Below, piece by piece: positions 34,721 to 47,880 of a DNA stretch of 64,000 bases. The stretch is taken from assembly GCA_900095875.1 (NCBI GenBank), contig LT608311.1, forward strand, positions 1,116,001 through 1,180,000, read 5' to 3'. The DNA comes from Caecibacter massiliensis. Lineage in GTDB: Bacteria > Bacillota > Negativicutes > Veillonellales > Megasphaeraceae. The translations under genes and the position numbers were made by a program. The notes under the pieces were generated by a model, which worked only from the letters and a program-made list of their open reading frames with translations, was not told where the DNA came from and ran no database searches. Positions within the stretch are counted from its first letter, which is position 1; the number at the start of each line of letters is the position of its first letter.

Positions 34721-35974
34721 TTACTGCACAATGCCAGCTGCATCGACGGCCGCCTTTACCTTGGCTGCCAGACCGGCAATCTTCTTTTTGGATACAGAGC
34801 AGACGGCCAGGCGGATACCTTTTTTCAGCGGAACAAGGTAAATATGTTCTTTTTCAAGGGCGGCACATACCTTATCCGAACCAATCATGGGAATAGTAAT
34901 GAAGAAACCTGACAGATATGGCAGGATTTTCAGACCACAGTCAGCCGCTTCTTTCATAAATATGTCTGCCCGTTCTTTAATCATCTGGAAATACTGTGCC
35001 CGTTCTGCATCGAGGCGGGCTACTTTTTCCGGATCTTTCGTAATTTCTATCATCGTCCACATAGCAGAGCTGGTCGGATTGGACCAGGTAGCACGGGCGG
35101 TGTACTTATTAATAGCCGTAAATTCATCAGCTACGTCTTCACTGGAGGTGATTCCGATCATCGCACCCATACGCTGGCCATACAGGGTAAAGCCCTTAGA
35201 ACAGGTATATGCGACGATAGGAAGGATATTAGCCGGCAGATTCCCAAACTTTTTGAAGAAACGGCGGCATTCCTGTTTTTCCCCACTGTAGTCGAGATAC
35301 GCTACATCGGAAACGAGGATAATATTTTTATCTTTTCCTTCGACAGCTGATTTAATAAAAGAAAGGACGGCATCCCATTCATCCAGATTCAGTCCGAATC
35401 CTGTAGGATTATTGGCAGGAGAATTAAGGATAATGACTGTATTATGCTGTTTATTGACGAGGTCCTGCAGATTTTCAGAAAAACTCTTCATATTGAATTT
35501 TCCATCATCCGTCAGCAGTTCAAATTCGCGGAGGACGCGGTTGTCGTCACGGATAATATTGCGGTATGCTCCCCAACACCAATCTGTCGTGAGTACTTCA
35601 TCACCCGGTTCAGAATAGTTGTGAACTGCCGTATGGATAGCGCCGGAGCCGCCAGGTGTGGCAATAGCGCGGATATACCCTTCCGGGCGGGAATCACAGA
35701 AGCACTGGTCGATAGCCGCATCGAGATATTCCGGGAAGCCCGGAATCGGTGCATAGGCTACAATCTGATTTGGTGTCAGTTGTTTCAATGTATCCTTTAC
35801 AATCTGCAGTACGACGAGATCGCCATTTTCATCAATAATGGAACCAATCGTACCGTTTATAACAGCATCAGCCCCATTTTTCTTGACATCTTCTGTGCAA
35901 CGTGCCGCAGCGGCCATAATAGCATCAGCAGCAAACTTACCTTTTGCATGATTAGCAGCAACACTCATACCCAT
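34721..35974 (-). CDS. Class I/II aminotransferase (aspartate/aromatic type)
   Basis: 417-residue PLP aminotransferase. The PLP lysine is in YTCSKGFTLYGQRMG, the SK-x4-YG-x-R layout of aspartate/aromatic aminotransferases. LNSPANNPTGFGLNLDEW and LVSDVAYLDYSG supply the cofactor-binding Asn and Asp/Tyr. Amino-acid specificity cannot be told from sequence. AAAAAGGGGAG precedes the ATG, and a promoter (TTGTCA, 17 bases, TATAAA, 36038-36010) lies 35 bases upstream. It is transcribed with proC. Confidence 0.88.
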   Translation of the reverse strand: MGMSVAANHAKGKFAADAIMAAAARCTEDVKKNGADAVINGTIGSIIDENGDLVVLQIVKDTLKQLTPNQIVAYAPIPGFPEYLDAAIDQCFCDSRPEGYIRAIATPGGSGAIHTAVHNYSEPGDEVLTTDWCWGAYRNIIRDDNRVLREFELLTDDGKFNMKSFSENLQDLVNKQHNTVIILNSPANNPTGFGLNLDEWDAVLSFIKSAVEGKDKNIILVSDVAYLDYSGEKQECRRFFKKFGNLPANILPIVAYTCSKGFTLYGQRMGAMIGITSSEDVADEFTAINKYTARATWSNPTSSAMWTMIEITKDPEKVARLDAERAQYFQMIKERADIFMKEAADCGLKILPYLSGFFITIPMIGSDKVCAALEKEHIYLVPLKKGIRLAVCSVSKKKIAGLAAKVKAAVDAAGIVQ

Positions 35975-36009
35975 GTAAAATCAACTCCCCTTTTTTAGTT
36001 ACCTATTCA

Positions 36010-36038
36010 TTTATACCACATATGCATGGGACTGACAA
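36010..36038 (-). promoter_or_regulatory. Promoter of the aminotransferase-proC unit
   Basis: On the minus strand TTGTCA (36038-36033), 17-base spacer, TATAAA (36015-36010), just after the rRNA operon terminator. Confidence 0.6.
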
Positions 36039-36113
36039 GAAAAGGGTAACCGTTTTACATATGTATTTTGAATACAAAATCCCTACTAGCAACTTACTGA
36101 TCACGAACCACAC

Positions 36114-36146
36114 AAAAAAAGCACTAGCATAAGCTAGTGCTTTTTT
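36114..36146 (-). terminator. rRNA operon terminator
   Basis: GCACTAGC pairs with GCTAGTGC across a 4-base loop, with A7 on the left and T6 on the right. On the minus strand the A7 becomes a T7 run 7 bases beyond the 5S 3' end. Confidence 0.92.
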
Positions 36147-36152
36147 CCACAA

Positions 36153-36266
36153 TCAGCGGCTTCCTATCCTCCCAGGGGGCTTCCCCCCAAGTACTTTCGG
36201 CGTTTGCGGGCTTAACTGCTGTGTTCGGCATGGGAACAGGTGGATCCCCGCAGCTGTCGCCACTGA
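36153..36266 (-). rRNA. rrf: 5S ribosomal RNA
   Basis: The minus strand reads CAGTGGCGACAGCTGCGGGG, continuing through CATGCCGAACACAGCAGTTA, and ends GGAAGCCGCTG. Helix I closes CAGTGGC with GCCGCTG. Length about 114 bases. Ends are set by helix I and may be off by 1-3 bases. It is the last gene of the operon. Confidence 0.93.
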
Positions 36267-36289
36267 ATTCTCTTGTCAGGGCCGTACCC

Positions 36290-36309
36290 TGACAACTGTA
36301 TAGAAAACG
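36290..36309 (-). other. 3' arm of the 23S precursor processing stem
   Basis: This 20-base block (TGACAACTGTATAGAAAACG on plus) is the exact reverse complement of 39299-39318 on the other side of the 23S gene. The two arms would bring the 23S ends together as a double-stranded precursor, the usual RNase III substrate. Confidence 0.7.
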
Positions 36310-36329
36310 TATTCCTTACCTTACCTTTT

Positions 36330-39241
<2,912 letters not shown>

Positions 39242-39298
39242 GCTCTTTTTTCTAAGGTTCGTTAAGTCTCTTTTCTTTTCAAAAAAGAGGTATTTCTT

Positions 39299-39318
39299 CG
39301 TTTTCTATACAGTTGTCA
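39299..39318 (-). other. 5' arm of the 23S precursor processing stem
   Basis: CGTTTTCTATACAGTTGTCA on plus is perfectly complementary to 36290-36309. It lies in the 16S-23S spacer, which is about 195 bases and holds no tRNA gene that I can fold. Confidence 0.7.
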
Positions 39319-39343
39319 AGGTACGTCTGAGAGGATGGCCTCT

Positions 39344-39366
39344 CAAAACTAAACAATGCTTCATAC
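39344..39366 (-). other. 3' arm of the 16S precursor processing stem
   Basis: The block CAAAACTAAACAATGC plus TTCATAC is nearly complementary to 41178-41200 in the 16S leader (GTATG, TT, GCATTGTT, C, AGTTTT), so the two arms can enclose the 16S precursor. Confidence 0.6.
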
Positions 39367-39433
39367 TCTGCCAGAATGCCGACCTAAGAATCGTCAGAAG
39401 TCTGACTTTCGTCTTCCTTCCGGCCTCTATCCC

Positions 39434-41005
<1,572 letters not shown>

Positions 41006-41177
41006 GCGAAGAGCACTAGCTCATTCTTACTATTGTTGGTTTGTTACTCATTGTTTGACGTTCTATCTCTAGAACCTCGCACTACCGAGTTAATCTCGGT
41101 ATAAGTGATTCGCTCATGTTTGCGTGTCGCCTTACGGCTCCTTCAAACATGGCTCTCTACTTATCTGGCGTTCATTC

Positions 41178-41200
41178 GTATGTTGCATTGTTCAGTTTTC
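41178..41200 (-). other. 5' arm of the 16S precursor processing stem
   Basis: The leader block GTATGTTGCATTGTTCAG plus TTTTC pairs with 39344-39366 except at about 3-4 positions. Nearby leader hairpins are CATGTTTG with CAAACATG (41115-41152) and ACCGAG with CTCGGT (about 41090-41105). Confidence 0.6.
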
Positions 41201-41266
41201 AAAGGTCATCTGCCAGCCGCATGATTGAGATGAAGGAAGTTCATCGCTCATCGCGGCGACTCATAT

Positions 41267-41295
41267 ATCTTAACAAACTTGCAGGAGTTTGTCAA
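41267..41295 (-). promoter_or_regulatory. rRNA promoter P2 (proximal)
   Basis: On the minus strand TTGACA (41295-41290), 17 bases, TAAGAT (41272-41267), about 260 bases before the 16S 5' end. Confidence 0.8.
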
Positions 41296-41360
41296 GCACT
41301 TTTTTTGAAATACTTTTGAGAGGAGGAAGGGAACCTTCACGTCCGCTCAACAGCTTGTTT

Positions 41361-41389
41361 AGTATATCCCACTCTCCCCTTCTTGTCAA
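41361..41389 (-). promoter_or_regulatory. rRNA promoter P1 (distal)
   Basis: On the minus strand TTGACA (41389-41384), 17 bases, TATACT (41366-41361), with an A/T-rich stretch immediately upstream that could act as an UP element. Spacing from P2 is 94 bases. Confidence 0.82.
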
Positions 41390-41409
41390 GGAATTTTTTT
41401 ACATCTCTG

Positions 41410-41455
41410 AAAAAAAAAGCACCTGCAGGCGTCCGTTTTAGACGCCTGCAGGTGC
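41410..41455 (-). terminator. Terminator after the second FAD dehydrogenase gene
   Basis: A perfect 15-base stem, GCACCTGCAGGCGTC with GACGCCTGCAGGTGC, 7-base loop, then T8 on the minus strand. It insulates the rRNA promoters from upstream transcription. Confidence 0.95.
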
Positions 41456-41510
41456 TTCGGGATATCTAATTCATGCATGGAGGGGTAGATACTATATGAT
41501 AGAAACTGCA

Positions 41511-42926
41511 TCAGATGCTGTCTTCCAAATCGACAATCTTAGCCGGATTGAGGATATCGTTCGGATCCAGCGCTTTCTTGATTGCCCGGATCATCTTGTA
41601 TTCACCCGGCGGGGTGCAGCGTTTGAAATCAACGAGTTTCTTATAGCCGATGCCGTGTTCACCAGACATCTTGCCACCCAGTGCATATACTTTTTCAAAG
41701 AGGTCTTCATGGAAACCGGCCATCTTCTTCATCCAGTCTTCCGGTGATAAACCATCTTTATTAAGCGGCAGCACGTGGATATTGCCATCGCCGATATGAG
41801 CCGATGTTACCGTATAGATTCCGTGTTTTTCTTCCAGTCCTGGTACTTCCGCCGTAATTTCAGCAATCTTGTCGAGAGGTACGACGAAATCTTCTGCTAC
41901 GAACATGATGTCGATATCGCGGGCTGCTTCAGCAAACTGCCGGCGGCATCCCCAGATACGGTCATCCGCCTGGATGACATCGACGGCGCCCATATCATCA
42001 CAGAGATCACTGATTTTTTCCATCTTCTTGTCTAGTTCATCTTCATCAAACGATTCTACGGTGATGATGACATAGCAGCAGTTTTCTTCTACATGGGGCA
42101 ACGTTACTTTGCAGAAATTGCTGCACATCTTCAGCGCTTTATTATCCATGTATTCGATACTGGTAGGTTCGATACCGGCCTTCAAAATCTTATTCGGCAG
42201 GGCAAATGCTTTGGCATCTTCATTAAAGATTGCTACCAGGTCAAATTTATACGGCGGCAGAGGACGTAATTTCAGCGTAATTTCTGTTACAACGCCCAGC
42301 GTACCTTCCGACCCGCAAATAAGTTGTTCCAGGCAGTAGCCGGTCGAGCATTTCTGCAACCGTGCTCCGACATCTACGATATCACCCGTCGGGGTAACGA
42401 TTTTCATGCCATAAATCTGATTCCGTGTCGTCCCGTATTTTACAGCCTTGTTGCCACCGGCATTGGTTGCTACGTTACCGCCGATCTGGCAGCTGTCAGC
42501 ACTGCAGGGATCGCCGGCATATAAGAGCCCCCGCTGTTTGCATTCCTGCTGGATAACGCTCGTCCGGACACCGGTCTGGACAACAGCATAGAGATTATCT
42601 TCATCGATTTTGAGGATCTTATCCATCTTATCCAGTTCCATGACGATACCGTGATAGACAGGAATGGCACCACAAGCAACACCAGAACCAGCAGCACGGG
42701 GCGTAATCGGTACGAGGTACTTGTTCGCCAGTTTGATGACAGCTGCTACTTCTTCCGTCGTTTTCGGGAATACGACTACTTCGGGAGTACGGAACCAATA
42801 GGGATTGCCTTCTTCATCGGTCTGATACGTCTGCAATTTTTCCGGATCTACCGTTACGCCTTTTTCTCCCAGTACTTGTTTCAGTTCGTCCAATAATTCT
42901 GCCGATACCTTATTAAATCTTGCCAT
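41511..42926 (-). CDS. FAD-linked 2-hydroxyacid dehydrogenase, second GlcD-family paralogue
   Basis: 471-residue flavoprotein closely related to the one at 30424-31845. It has VVVFPKTTEEVAAVIKLA, TPRAAGSGVACGAI, CSADSCQIGGNVATNAGGNKAVKYGTTRNQ, SAHIGDGNIHVLPL and GGKMSGEHGIGYKK. The sequence differs throughout, so it is an old duplication rather than a recent copy. It is 55 bases downstream of a BASS-type transporter gene and near an FCD GntR regulator, which suggests a different 2-hydroxyacid from the lactate operon's enzyme. AAGGAGAG precedes the ATG. Confidence 0.92.
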   Translation of the reverse strand: MARFNKVSAELLDELKQVLGEKGVTVDPEKLQTYQTDEEGNPYWFRTPEVVVFPKTTEEVAAVIKLANKYLVPITPRAAGSGVACGAIPVYHGIVMELDKMDKILKIDEDNLYAVVQTGVRTSVIQQECKQRGLLYAGDPCSADSCQIGGNVATNAGGNKAVKYGTTRNQIYGMKIVTPTGDIVDVGARLQKCSTGYCLEQLICGSEGTLGVVTEITLKLRPLPPYKFDLVAIFNEDAKAFALPNKILKAGIEPTSIEYMDNKALKMCSNFCKVTLPHVEENCCYVIITVESFDEDELDKKMEKISDLCDDMGAVDVIQADDRIWGCRRQFAEAARDIDIMFVAEDFVVPLDKIAEITAEVPGLEEKHGIYTVTSAHIGDGNIHVLPLNKDGLSPEDWMKKMAGFHEDLFEKVYALGGKMSGEHGIGYKKLVDFKRCTPPGEYKMIRAIKKALDPNDILNPAKIVDLEDSI

Positions 42927-42981
42927 AACCTATCTCTCCTTCCTATATAAATGCCTCATATACTGCGGCATAATATCCATG

Positions 42982-43950
42982 TCAATGAGCGGTTCCCTGT
43001 GCAGGGGGAGCTGCTTCCGCTGCATCTTCTGTTTTGTTCCCCCAAAGTGATGCAACAAAGGAGCAAAATACAGTCGTCCAAACAACACCGATAGCTCCCG
43101 GAATTGCCGACATGGGATCAAAATATGTAATCCCCAGGGTAACTGCCAGCGCCGTATTCTGTACGCCAACGATAAAAGTCATCGCTTTCCGTTTCGGAGC
43201 TTTCATGCGCAGCAGGCGGGCTACAGTATATCCGATAGCCAGGCCAATACCTGTATACAGTACCAATGTCAGGGCAGCCATTCCGGCTACAGCCTGCAGC
43301 CGTTCTACGTTGAGTGCTACAATGACGGAAATAATACAAACGATAGCAGCTACCGTTGCCAGCGGCACGACTTTCAGAATGACCGGCATTTGTTTTTCAA
43401 AGAATTTATGAATCAGAAGTCCCAGCGCAATCGGAATAATGACGATTTTAATGATACTCATAAACAGGCCTACCGCATCAATAGGCAGGTATTTGCCGAC
43501 ATAAAAGAGAAGCAGCATAGGCATGACGACAGGCGCTACGATGGTGCTCAGGCTCGATACCGTTACGGCCAGAGCCTTATCGCCTTTAGCCAGGAATGTC
43601 ATGACGTTGGAAGACGTCCCCGTCGGCGTACAGCCCAGAAGTACGAGACCTACAGTCAGCATCGGGTCCAGATTGAATATGGTTCCCAGTCCCAATCCGA
43701 CGAGAGGCATAAACGCATACAGTGTCACGATACCGACGATGACATCCTTTGGCCGGGTCAGAACCAGCTTGAAATCATTAGGCGTCATAGAAAGACCCAT
43801 GCTCAGCATGATAATGCCCAGGAACCAAGGAATCGTCCCGCCGTAGGGTTTAAATGGCGTCGGCACAAAATATGCAAATACGGCACATAAAATGACCCAC
43901 AGCGTTACATACTTAGTTACAAATTTTACGAACTTTTCGAACCCAGTCAT
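42982..43950 (-). CDS. BASS-family (bile acid:Na+ symporter type) transporter
   Basis: 322-residue membrane protein with about ten hydrophobic helices. Typical motifs are GIIMLSMGLSMTPNDFKLV, LLGCTPTGTSSNVMTFLAKGD (the discontinuous TM4 region) and FIVGVQNTALAVTLG (TM9). In bacteria this family imports 2-oxo or 2-hydroxy acids, pantoate and related anions with Na+. It shares an operon with the second FAD dehydrogenase and so probably imports that enzyme's substrate (inference). AAGGAGG precedes the ATG. Confidence 0.9.
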   Translation of the reverse strand: MTGFEKFVKFVTKYVTLWVILCAVFAYFVPTPFKPYGGTIPWFLGIIMLSMGLSMTPNDFKLVLTRPKDVIVGIVTLYAFMPLVGLGLGTIFNLDPMLTVGLVLLGCTPTGTSSNVMTFLAKGDKALAVTVSSLSTIVAPVVMPMLLLFYVGKYLPIDAVGLFMSIIKIVIIPIALGLLIHKFFEKQMPVILKVVPLATVAAIVCIISVIVALNVERLQAVAGMAALTLVLYTGIGLAIGYTVARLLRMKAPKRKAMTFIVGVQNTALAVTLGITYFDPMSAIPGAIGVVWTTVFCSFVASLWGNKTEDAAEAAPPAQGTAH

Positions 43951-44183
43951 GCTTCATACCTCCTTACACATAAAATGATACCTGAAAACATAAATCCTTA
44001 CTGAATTTAATTATTACCGTATCGAATTTCTTTTATGCGTTTATGTTAACATTATCCAATTAAAGAGTCAAACTCTGACCAGTATGACGTTTGTGTTCAT
44101 TTTATTTTTCTCATTTGGGCCTTTTTTTCGTCCATTTTCGTATAAATTATTACATTCTGATTGTTTTTCTTTCATTTTTCAAT
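43951..44183. other. AT-rich regulatory region upstream of the BASS transporter gene
   Basis: No gene is visible. It holds the promoter and palindrome given at 44043-44076. The rest is very AT-rich (runs of T and A around 44100-44190) with no further structure that I can support. Confidence 0.5.
44043..44076 (-). promoter_or_regulatory. Promoter with overlapping palindrome for the BASS-dehydrogenase unit
   Basis: On the minus strand TTGACT (44071-44066), 17 bases, TAACAT (44048-44043). The -35 is inside the 13-base palindrome AGAGTCAAACTCT (44064-44076), which could be bound by the GntR regulator encoded next door. Confidence 0.5.
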
Positions 44184-44228
44184 AAAAAAATCTGGCAAAA
44201 TGTCTAAATAAATTAATATTTTGCCAGA
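44184..44228 (-). terminator. Terminator after the GntR regulator gene
   Basis: TCTGGCAAAAT pairs with ATTTTGCCAGA, followed by T7 on the minus strand, 22 bases after the GntR stop. Confidence 0.85.
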
Positions 44229-44249
44229 TAATTTCTTATTTTTTTTATT

Positions 44250-44996
44250 TTATGTTGGTGAAAATAGGCCTTTTTTATTGAATTCCTGATTGTTTTCAGC
44301 AGGAAACTTGCGTTTAAACTCAGCACGGGCCAGAGCGAGATGCCGCCGCATAATCGCTTCCGCCATTCCCTGGTCCCGCATTTTTAAAATATCACAAATC
44401 GTCAGATGTTCCGTTCCGACGACTTCAAAATATCCTGCCGGTGGATCATAATTCAGATAGCTCCTATAGCGGTACAACTTGTATTTAATATGTTCATAAA
44501 ACTCTTCCAGCAAAGGATGATCCGCCAGATGGACAATACGGGAATGAAATTGATATTCCAGGTCTACAACATCTATATACCGGTGCTGCAAATTCCCGCT
44601 CTTTACACAGATGTGCTGAAGCTGTCCTGCTATATCATACAATACACGCAGATCGGTATCTTTTATGGCAACAGCAGCCCGGCCTGCTGCATAGGGCTCA
44701 ATCAGTTCCGATAATTCAGCAATATCTGTATATTCCTTTTCCGAAAACGCGGCGACCCTGTATCCCGGCTGGCGGACAACATATGAATTGTGCATGAGCC
44801 TGGTCAGGGCATTTTTGACAGGAGAGCGGCTGACACCCAGTAATTCGGCAATGGTACTTTCATTGACCCGGCTGCCCGGAGCCATACGGAAACTGACAAT
44901 TTCCTGCAGTAAAATGTCATACACTATATCACTGAGAGATAAGAATGGATTTCGTTTCCTCATACGTTCGACCGACTGCTTGTCCACTTTGTTCAC
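44250..44996 (-). CDS. GntR-family regulator, FCD (FadR) type
   Basis: 248-residue repressor/activator. The N-terminal winged helix includes STIAELLGVSRSPVKNALTRLMHNSYVVRQPGYRVAAF. The FCD ligand domain starts at ELSELIEPYAAGRAA and contains the metal-binding pattern (DLEYQFHSRIVHLADHPLLEEFYEHIK, VGTEHLTICDIL). FCD regulators often sense hydroxyacids or dicarboxylates, fitting the neighbouring BASS-dehydrogenase pair. The start is a GTG at 44996 with only a weak ribosome-binding site, so ATG 44963 (MRKRNPFLS) is a possible alternative. Confidence 0.87.
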   Translation of the reverse strand: MNKVDKQSVERMRKRNPFLSLSDIVYDILLQEIVSFRMAPGSRVNESTIAELLGVSRSPVKNALTRLMHNSYVVRQPGYRVAAFSEKEYTDIAELSELIEPYAAGRAAVAIKDTDLRVLYDIAGQLQHICVKSGNLQHRYIDVVDLEYQFHSRIVHLADHPLLEEFYEHIKYKLYRYRSYLNYDPPAGYFEVVGTEHLTICDILKMRDQGMAEAIMRRHLALARAEFKRKFPAENNQEFNKKGLFSPT

Positions 44997-45125
44997 CCCA
45001 TTACTGCTATAATCAGTTACTATTTTATCATAATCTGTACCGGTAAAAGAGTCAGGAAATCACAGTATATCCAAATGTATCAAAATCGGCATAGAACAAG
45101 TCATAATGTTTCATTTTTTGCATAG

Positions 45126-45149
45126 AAAAAGGGCGCCTCAAGAGGCGCC
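45126..45149 (-). terminator. Terminator after gyrA
   Basis: GGCGCCTC pairs with GAGGCGCC over a 2-base loop (a longer loop in practice), followed by CTTTTT on the minus strand, 15 bases after the gyrA stop. Confidence 0.85.
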
Positions 45150-45163
45150 ACTTTCGCTATATC

Positions 45164-47644
45164 TTATTTTTGTTGAAATAAATCTCCCTGAGATGGTGAT
45201 TCTTCATCTTCGCCGTCGATGGCTATCGTATCGAGGGCCGCTACCTTGTCGTCTTCTTCCAGTTTCTGGATTTTGACGCCTGAGGTAATCTTACCTTTTT
45301 TGATGCCAATGCTTTCCACATCGGTGCGGATGACGATACCATTGCCGGTAATGAGCATCAGTTCCTGATCATCGCGGACTACTTCGACGCCGACGACATC
45401 GCCGGTTTTCTCAGTAATCTTGAAGTTCTTAACACCCTTGCCGCCACGGTTCTGTACCTTGTAGGCTTCTACGTTATTGCGCTTGCCAAACCCTTCTTCA
45501 CTGACTGTGAGGACCTGGCAGCCCGGTGCGAGGATATCTGCTCCGATGACCATATCACCAGGAGCCAGATCAATACCACGGACACCGCGGGTATTGCGCC
45601 CCATAGGACGGACATCGTCTTCATTGAAGCAGATAGCCATCCCCAGTTTCGTTGCCAGGATGATATTCTGTCCTCCCGTCGTAAGGCGTACCTTAGCCAG
45701 ATGATCTCCTTCGACAAGGGAAATAGCAATGAGGCCGTTGCGGCGTACGTTCTTGAATTCCTGCAGTTCCGTCTTTTTGACCCGGCCTTGTTCCGTAGCC
45801 ATAAAGAGGTTCATGGACGGATCCACCTGATCGAGATCAATCAGGGCATTTACTTTTTCCCCACTATCGAGAGGCAGCAGATTAATCGCCGCGATTCCCT
45901 TGGAATTCCGGCTGTTGGCTTCGGGAATTTCATATGCCTTGAGACGATAGACGCGGCCCAGGTTGGTAAAGAAGAGTACCGTGTTCAGCGACGAGGTATA
46001 GAGCAGATGATTGACTGCATCTTCATCTTTCGTACCCATTCCCTTGATGCCGCGGCCGCCTTTATTCTGTGTATGGTAGACGTTGGCGTTGATGCGCTTG
46101 ATATAGCCACGCCGCGTCAGAGTCAGAACCATGCGTTCATCAGGAATCATATCTTCCACGCCGAATTCCGACGTATCAGCTACAATCTGAGTACGCCGCG
46201 GATCAGCAAACTTCTTCTTAGCATTGAGGAGTTCATCTTTGACAATACCCATGATTTTATGCGTATCGGAAAGGACATCGCGCAGATAGGCAATCCGTTC
46301 TTCCAGTTCCTTGTATTCTTGTTCGATTTTTTCCCGTTCCAGACCGGTCAGGCGGCGCAGACGCATATCGAGGATAGCAACGGACTGCTTGTCGCTTAGG
46401 CCGAACTTGCTCATGAGAGACGTCTTGGCAATTTCATCCGTCTGGGATTCGCGGATCGTCCGGATAACCTCGTCAATATGGTCGAGGGCGATAAGCAAAC
46501 CTTCCAATATGTGGGCACGGGCCAGTGCCTTTTCCAGTTCAAATTTGCACCGTCTGGTTATGACATCCTGCTGATGAGCCAAGTAATAATGCAGTACTTG
46601 TTTCAGCGTCAGGACGCGTGGATGCCCATCGACAAGCGCCAGCATAATAACGCCAAACGTTTCCTGTAATTGTGTATGTTTATACAATTTATTCAGGACG
46701 ATATCCGGATTGGCATCGGCCCGCAGTTCGATAACGATGCGCAGACCCTTGCGGTCCGATTCATCGCGCAGGGCAGTAATGCCGTCGATTTCCTTGTTGC
46801 GGGACAATTCGGCAATCGTTTCGATGACCCGGGCCTTGTTGACCTGATAAGGGATTTCCGAAACGACAATGCGGTGTTTGCCCTTGTTCATCGGTTCGAT
46901 TTCCGCACAGGAACGCATCTTTATGCTGCCGCGGCCTGTCGCATAAGCCTTGATGATACCATCGCGGCCCATAATTTTAGCACCCGTCGGGAAATCAGGA
47001 CCCTGGATTTTCGTCATTAATTCTTCCAGGCTGGCTTCAGGGTTATCGATGAGCATGACACAGCCGTCGATGACTTCACCCAGATTATGGGGTGGGATGT
47101 TCGTCGCCATACCGACGGCAATGCCAGCCGAGCCGTTAACCAATAGGTTCGGGATTTTAGAAGGAAGGACCGTCGGTTCCTGGAGAGACCCGTCATAGTT
47201 AGGCATGAAATCGACCGTATCCTTGTCAATATCTTCCAGCATTTCGCCGGTAATCTTGGCCATGCGGACTTCTGTATAACGCATAGCAGCCGCCGAATCA
47301 CCATCGACAGAACCGAAGTTGCCGTGACCATCTACCAGGGGATAACGGGTAGAAAAATCCTGGGCCAGGCGGACCGTTGCATCGTATACCGAGCTGTCAC
47401 CATGGGGATGATATTTACCTAAAACTTCACCGACGATACGTGCTGATTTCTTATATGGCTTGTTCGGCGTCATGCCGGCTTCGTGCATCGCATACAAAAT
47501 ACGGCGGTGAACAGGTTTCAACCCATCGCGCACGTCCGGCAGGGCACGCGTGATGATAACACTCATCGCATAATCGATGTACGAGGTCTGCATTTCACTT
47601 TCCAGACAAACCGGCAAAATTTTATCAACGTTTTGTTCGTCCAC
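45164..47644 (-). CDS. gyrA: DNA gyrase subunit A
   Basis: 826-residue type II topoisomerase subunit that cuts and rejoins DNA during negative supercoiling. The catalytic tyrosine is in [10 protein letters not shown]. The resistance-determining region reads [19 protein letters not shown], with Ser and Asp at the classic quinolone positions (wild-type-like). The C-terminal wheel has the GyrA box as [10 protein letters not shown], one variant of the usual QRRGGxG. The tail is acidic ([15 protein letters not shown]). The start is GTG at 47644 with GAGGTG upstream. No gyrB is in the window. It is flanked by its own terminator and a 236-base upstream gap. Confidence 0.97.
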   Translation of the reverse strand: MDEQNVDKILPVCLESEMQTSYIDYAMSVIITRALPDVRDGLKPVHRRILYAMHEAGMTPNKPYKKSARIVGEVLGKYHPHGDSSVYDATVRLAQDFSTRYPLVDGHGNFGSVDGDSAAAMRYTEVRMAKITGEMLEDIDKDTVDFMPNYDGSLQEPTVLPSKIPNLLVNGSAGIAVGMATNIPPHNLGEVIDGCVMLIDNPEASLEELMTKIQGPDFPTGAKIMGRDGIIKAYATGRGSIKMRSCAEIEPMNKGKHRIVVSEIPYQVNKARVIETIAELSRNKEIDGITALRDESDRKGLRIVIELRADANPDIVLNKLYKHTQLQETFGVIMLALVDGHPRVLTLKQVLHYYLAHQQDVITRRCKFELEKALARAHILEGLLIALDHIDEVIRTIRESQTDEIAKTSLMSKFGLSDKQSVAILDMRLRRLTGLEREKIEQEYKELEERIAYLRDVLSDTHKIMGIVKDELLNAKKKFADPRRTQIVADTSEFGVEDMIPDERMVLTLTRRGYIKRINANVYHTQNKGGRGIKGMGTKDEDAVNHLLYTSSLNTVLFFTNLGRVYRLKAYEIPEANSRNSKGIAAINLLPLDSGEKVNALIDLDQVDPSMNLFMATEQGRVKKTELQEFKNVRRNGLIAISLVEGDHLAKVRLTTGGQNIILATKLGMAICFNEDDVRPMGRNTRGVRGIDLAPGDMVIGADILAPGCQVLTVSEEGFGKRNNVEAYKVQNRGGKGVKNFKITEKTGDVVGVEVVRDDQELMLITGNGIVIRTDVESIGIKKGKITSGVKIQKLEEDDKVAALDTIAIDGEDEESPSQGDLFQQK

Positions 47645-47806
47645 AATGTCACCTCATATATAATAAAAAAATAATCGCTTATATATCTATATATAGAGCA
47701 TCTGTACCATTATACCAAAAATCAGAGGAAATAGATAGGTAAATAACCCAAATAGCAAAAAAGCGCTTTGCCGGGCCGTTTAGGAGGAATTTTAAAGCAA
47801 ATGTAT

Positions 47807-47854
47807 AGAGACTGCAGCAAAAGAGCCCTAAAAGCTCATTTTGTTACAGTCTCT
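47807..47854 (-). terminator. Terminator-like hairpin after the first CoA-transferase gene
   Basis: AGAGACTG (47807-47814) pairs with CAGTCTCT (47847-47854), with an inner stem CAAAA-AGC and GCT-TTTTG. The T-run on the minus strand is weak, so transcription may continue into gyrA. Confidence 0.55.
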
Positions 47855-47880
47855 GTCAGATTCTGTAAAATTAACACTAA

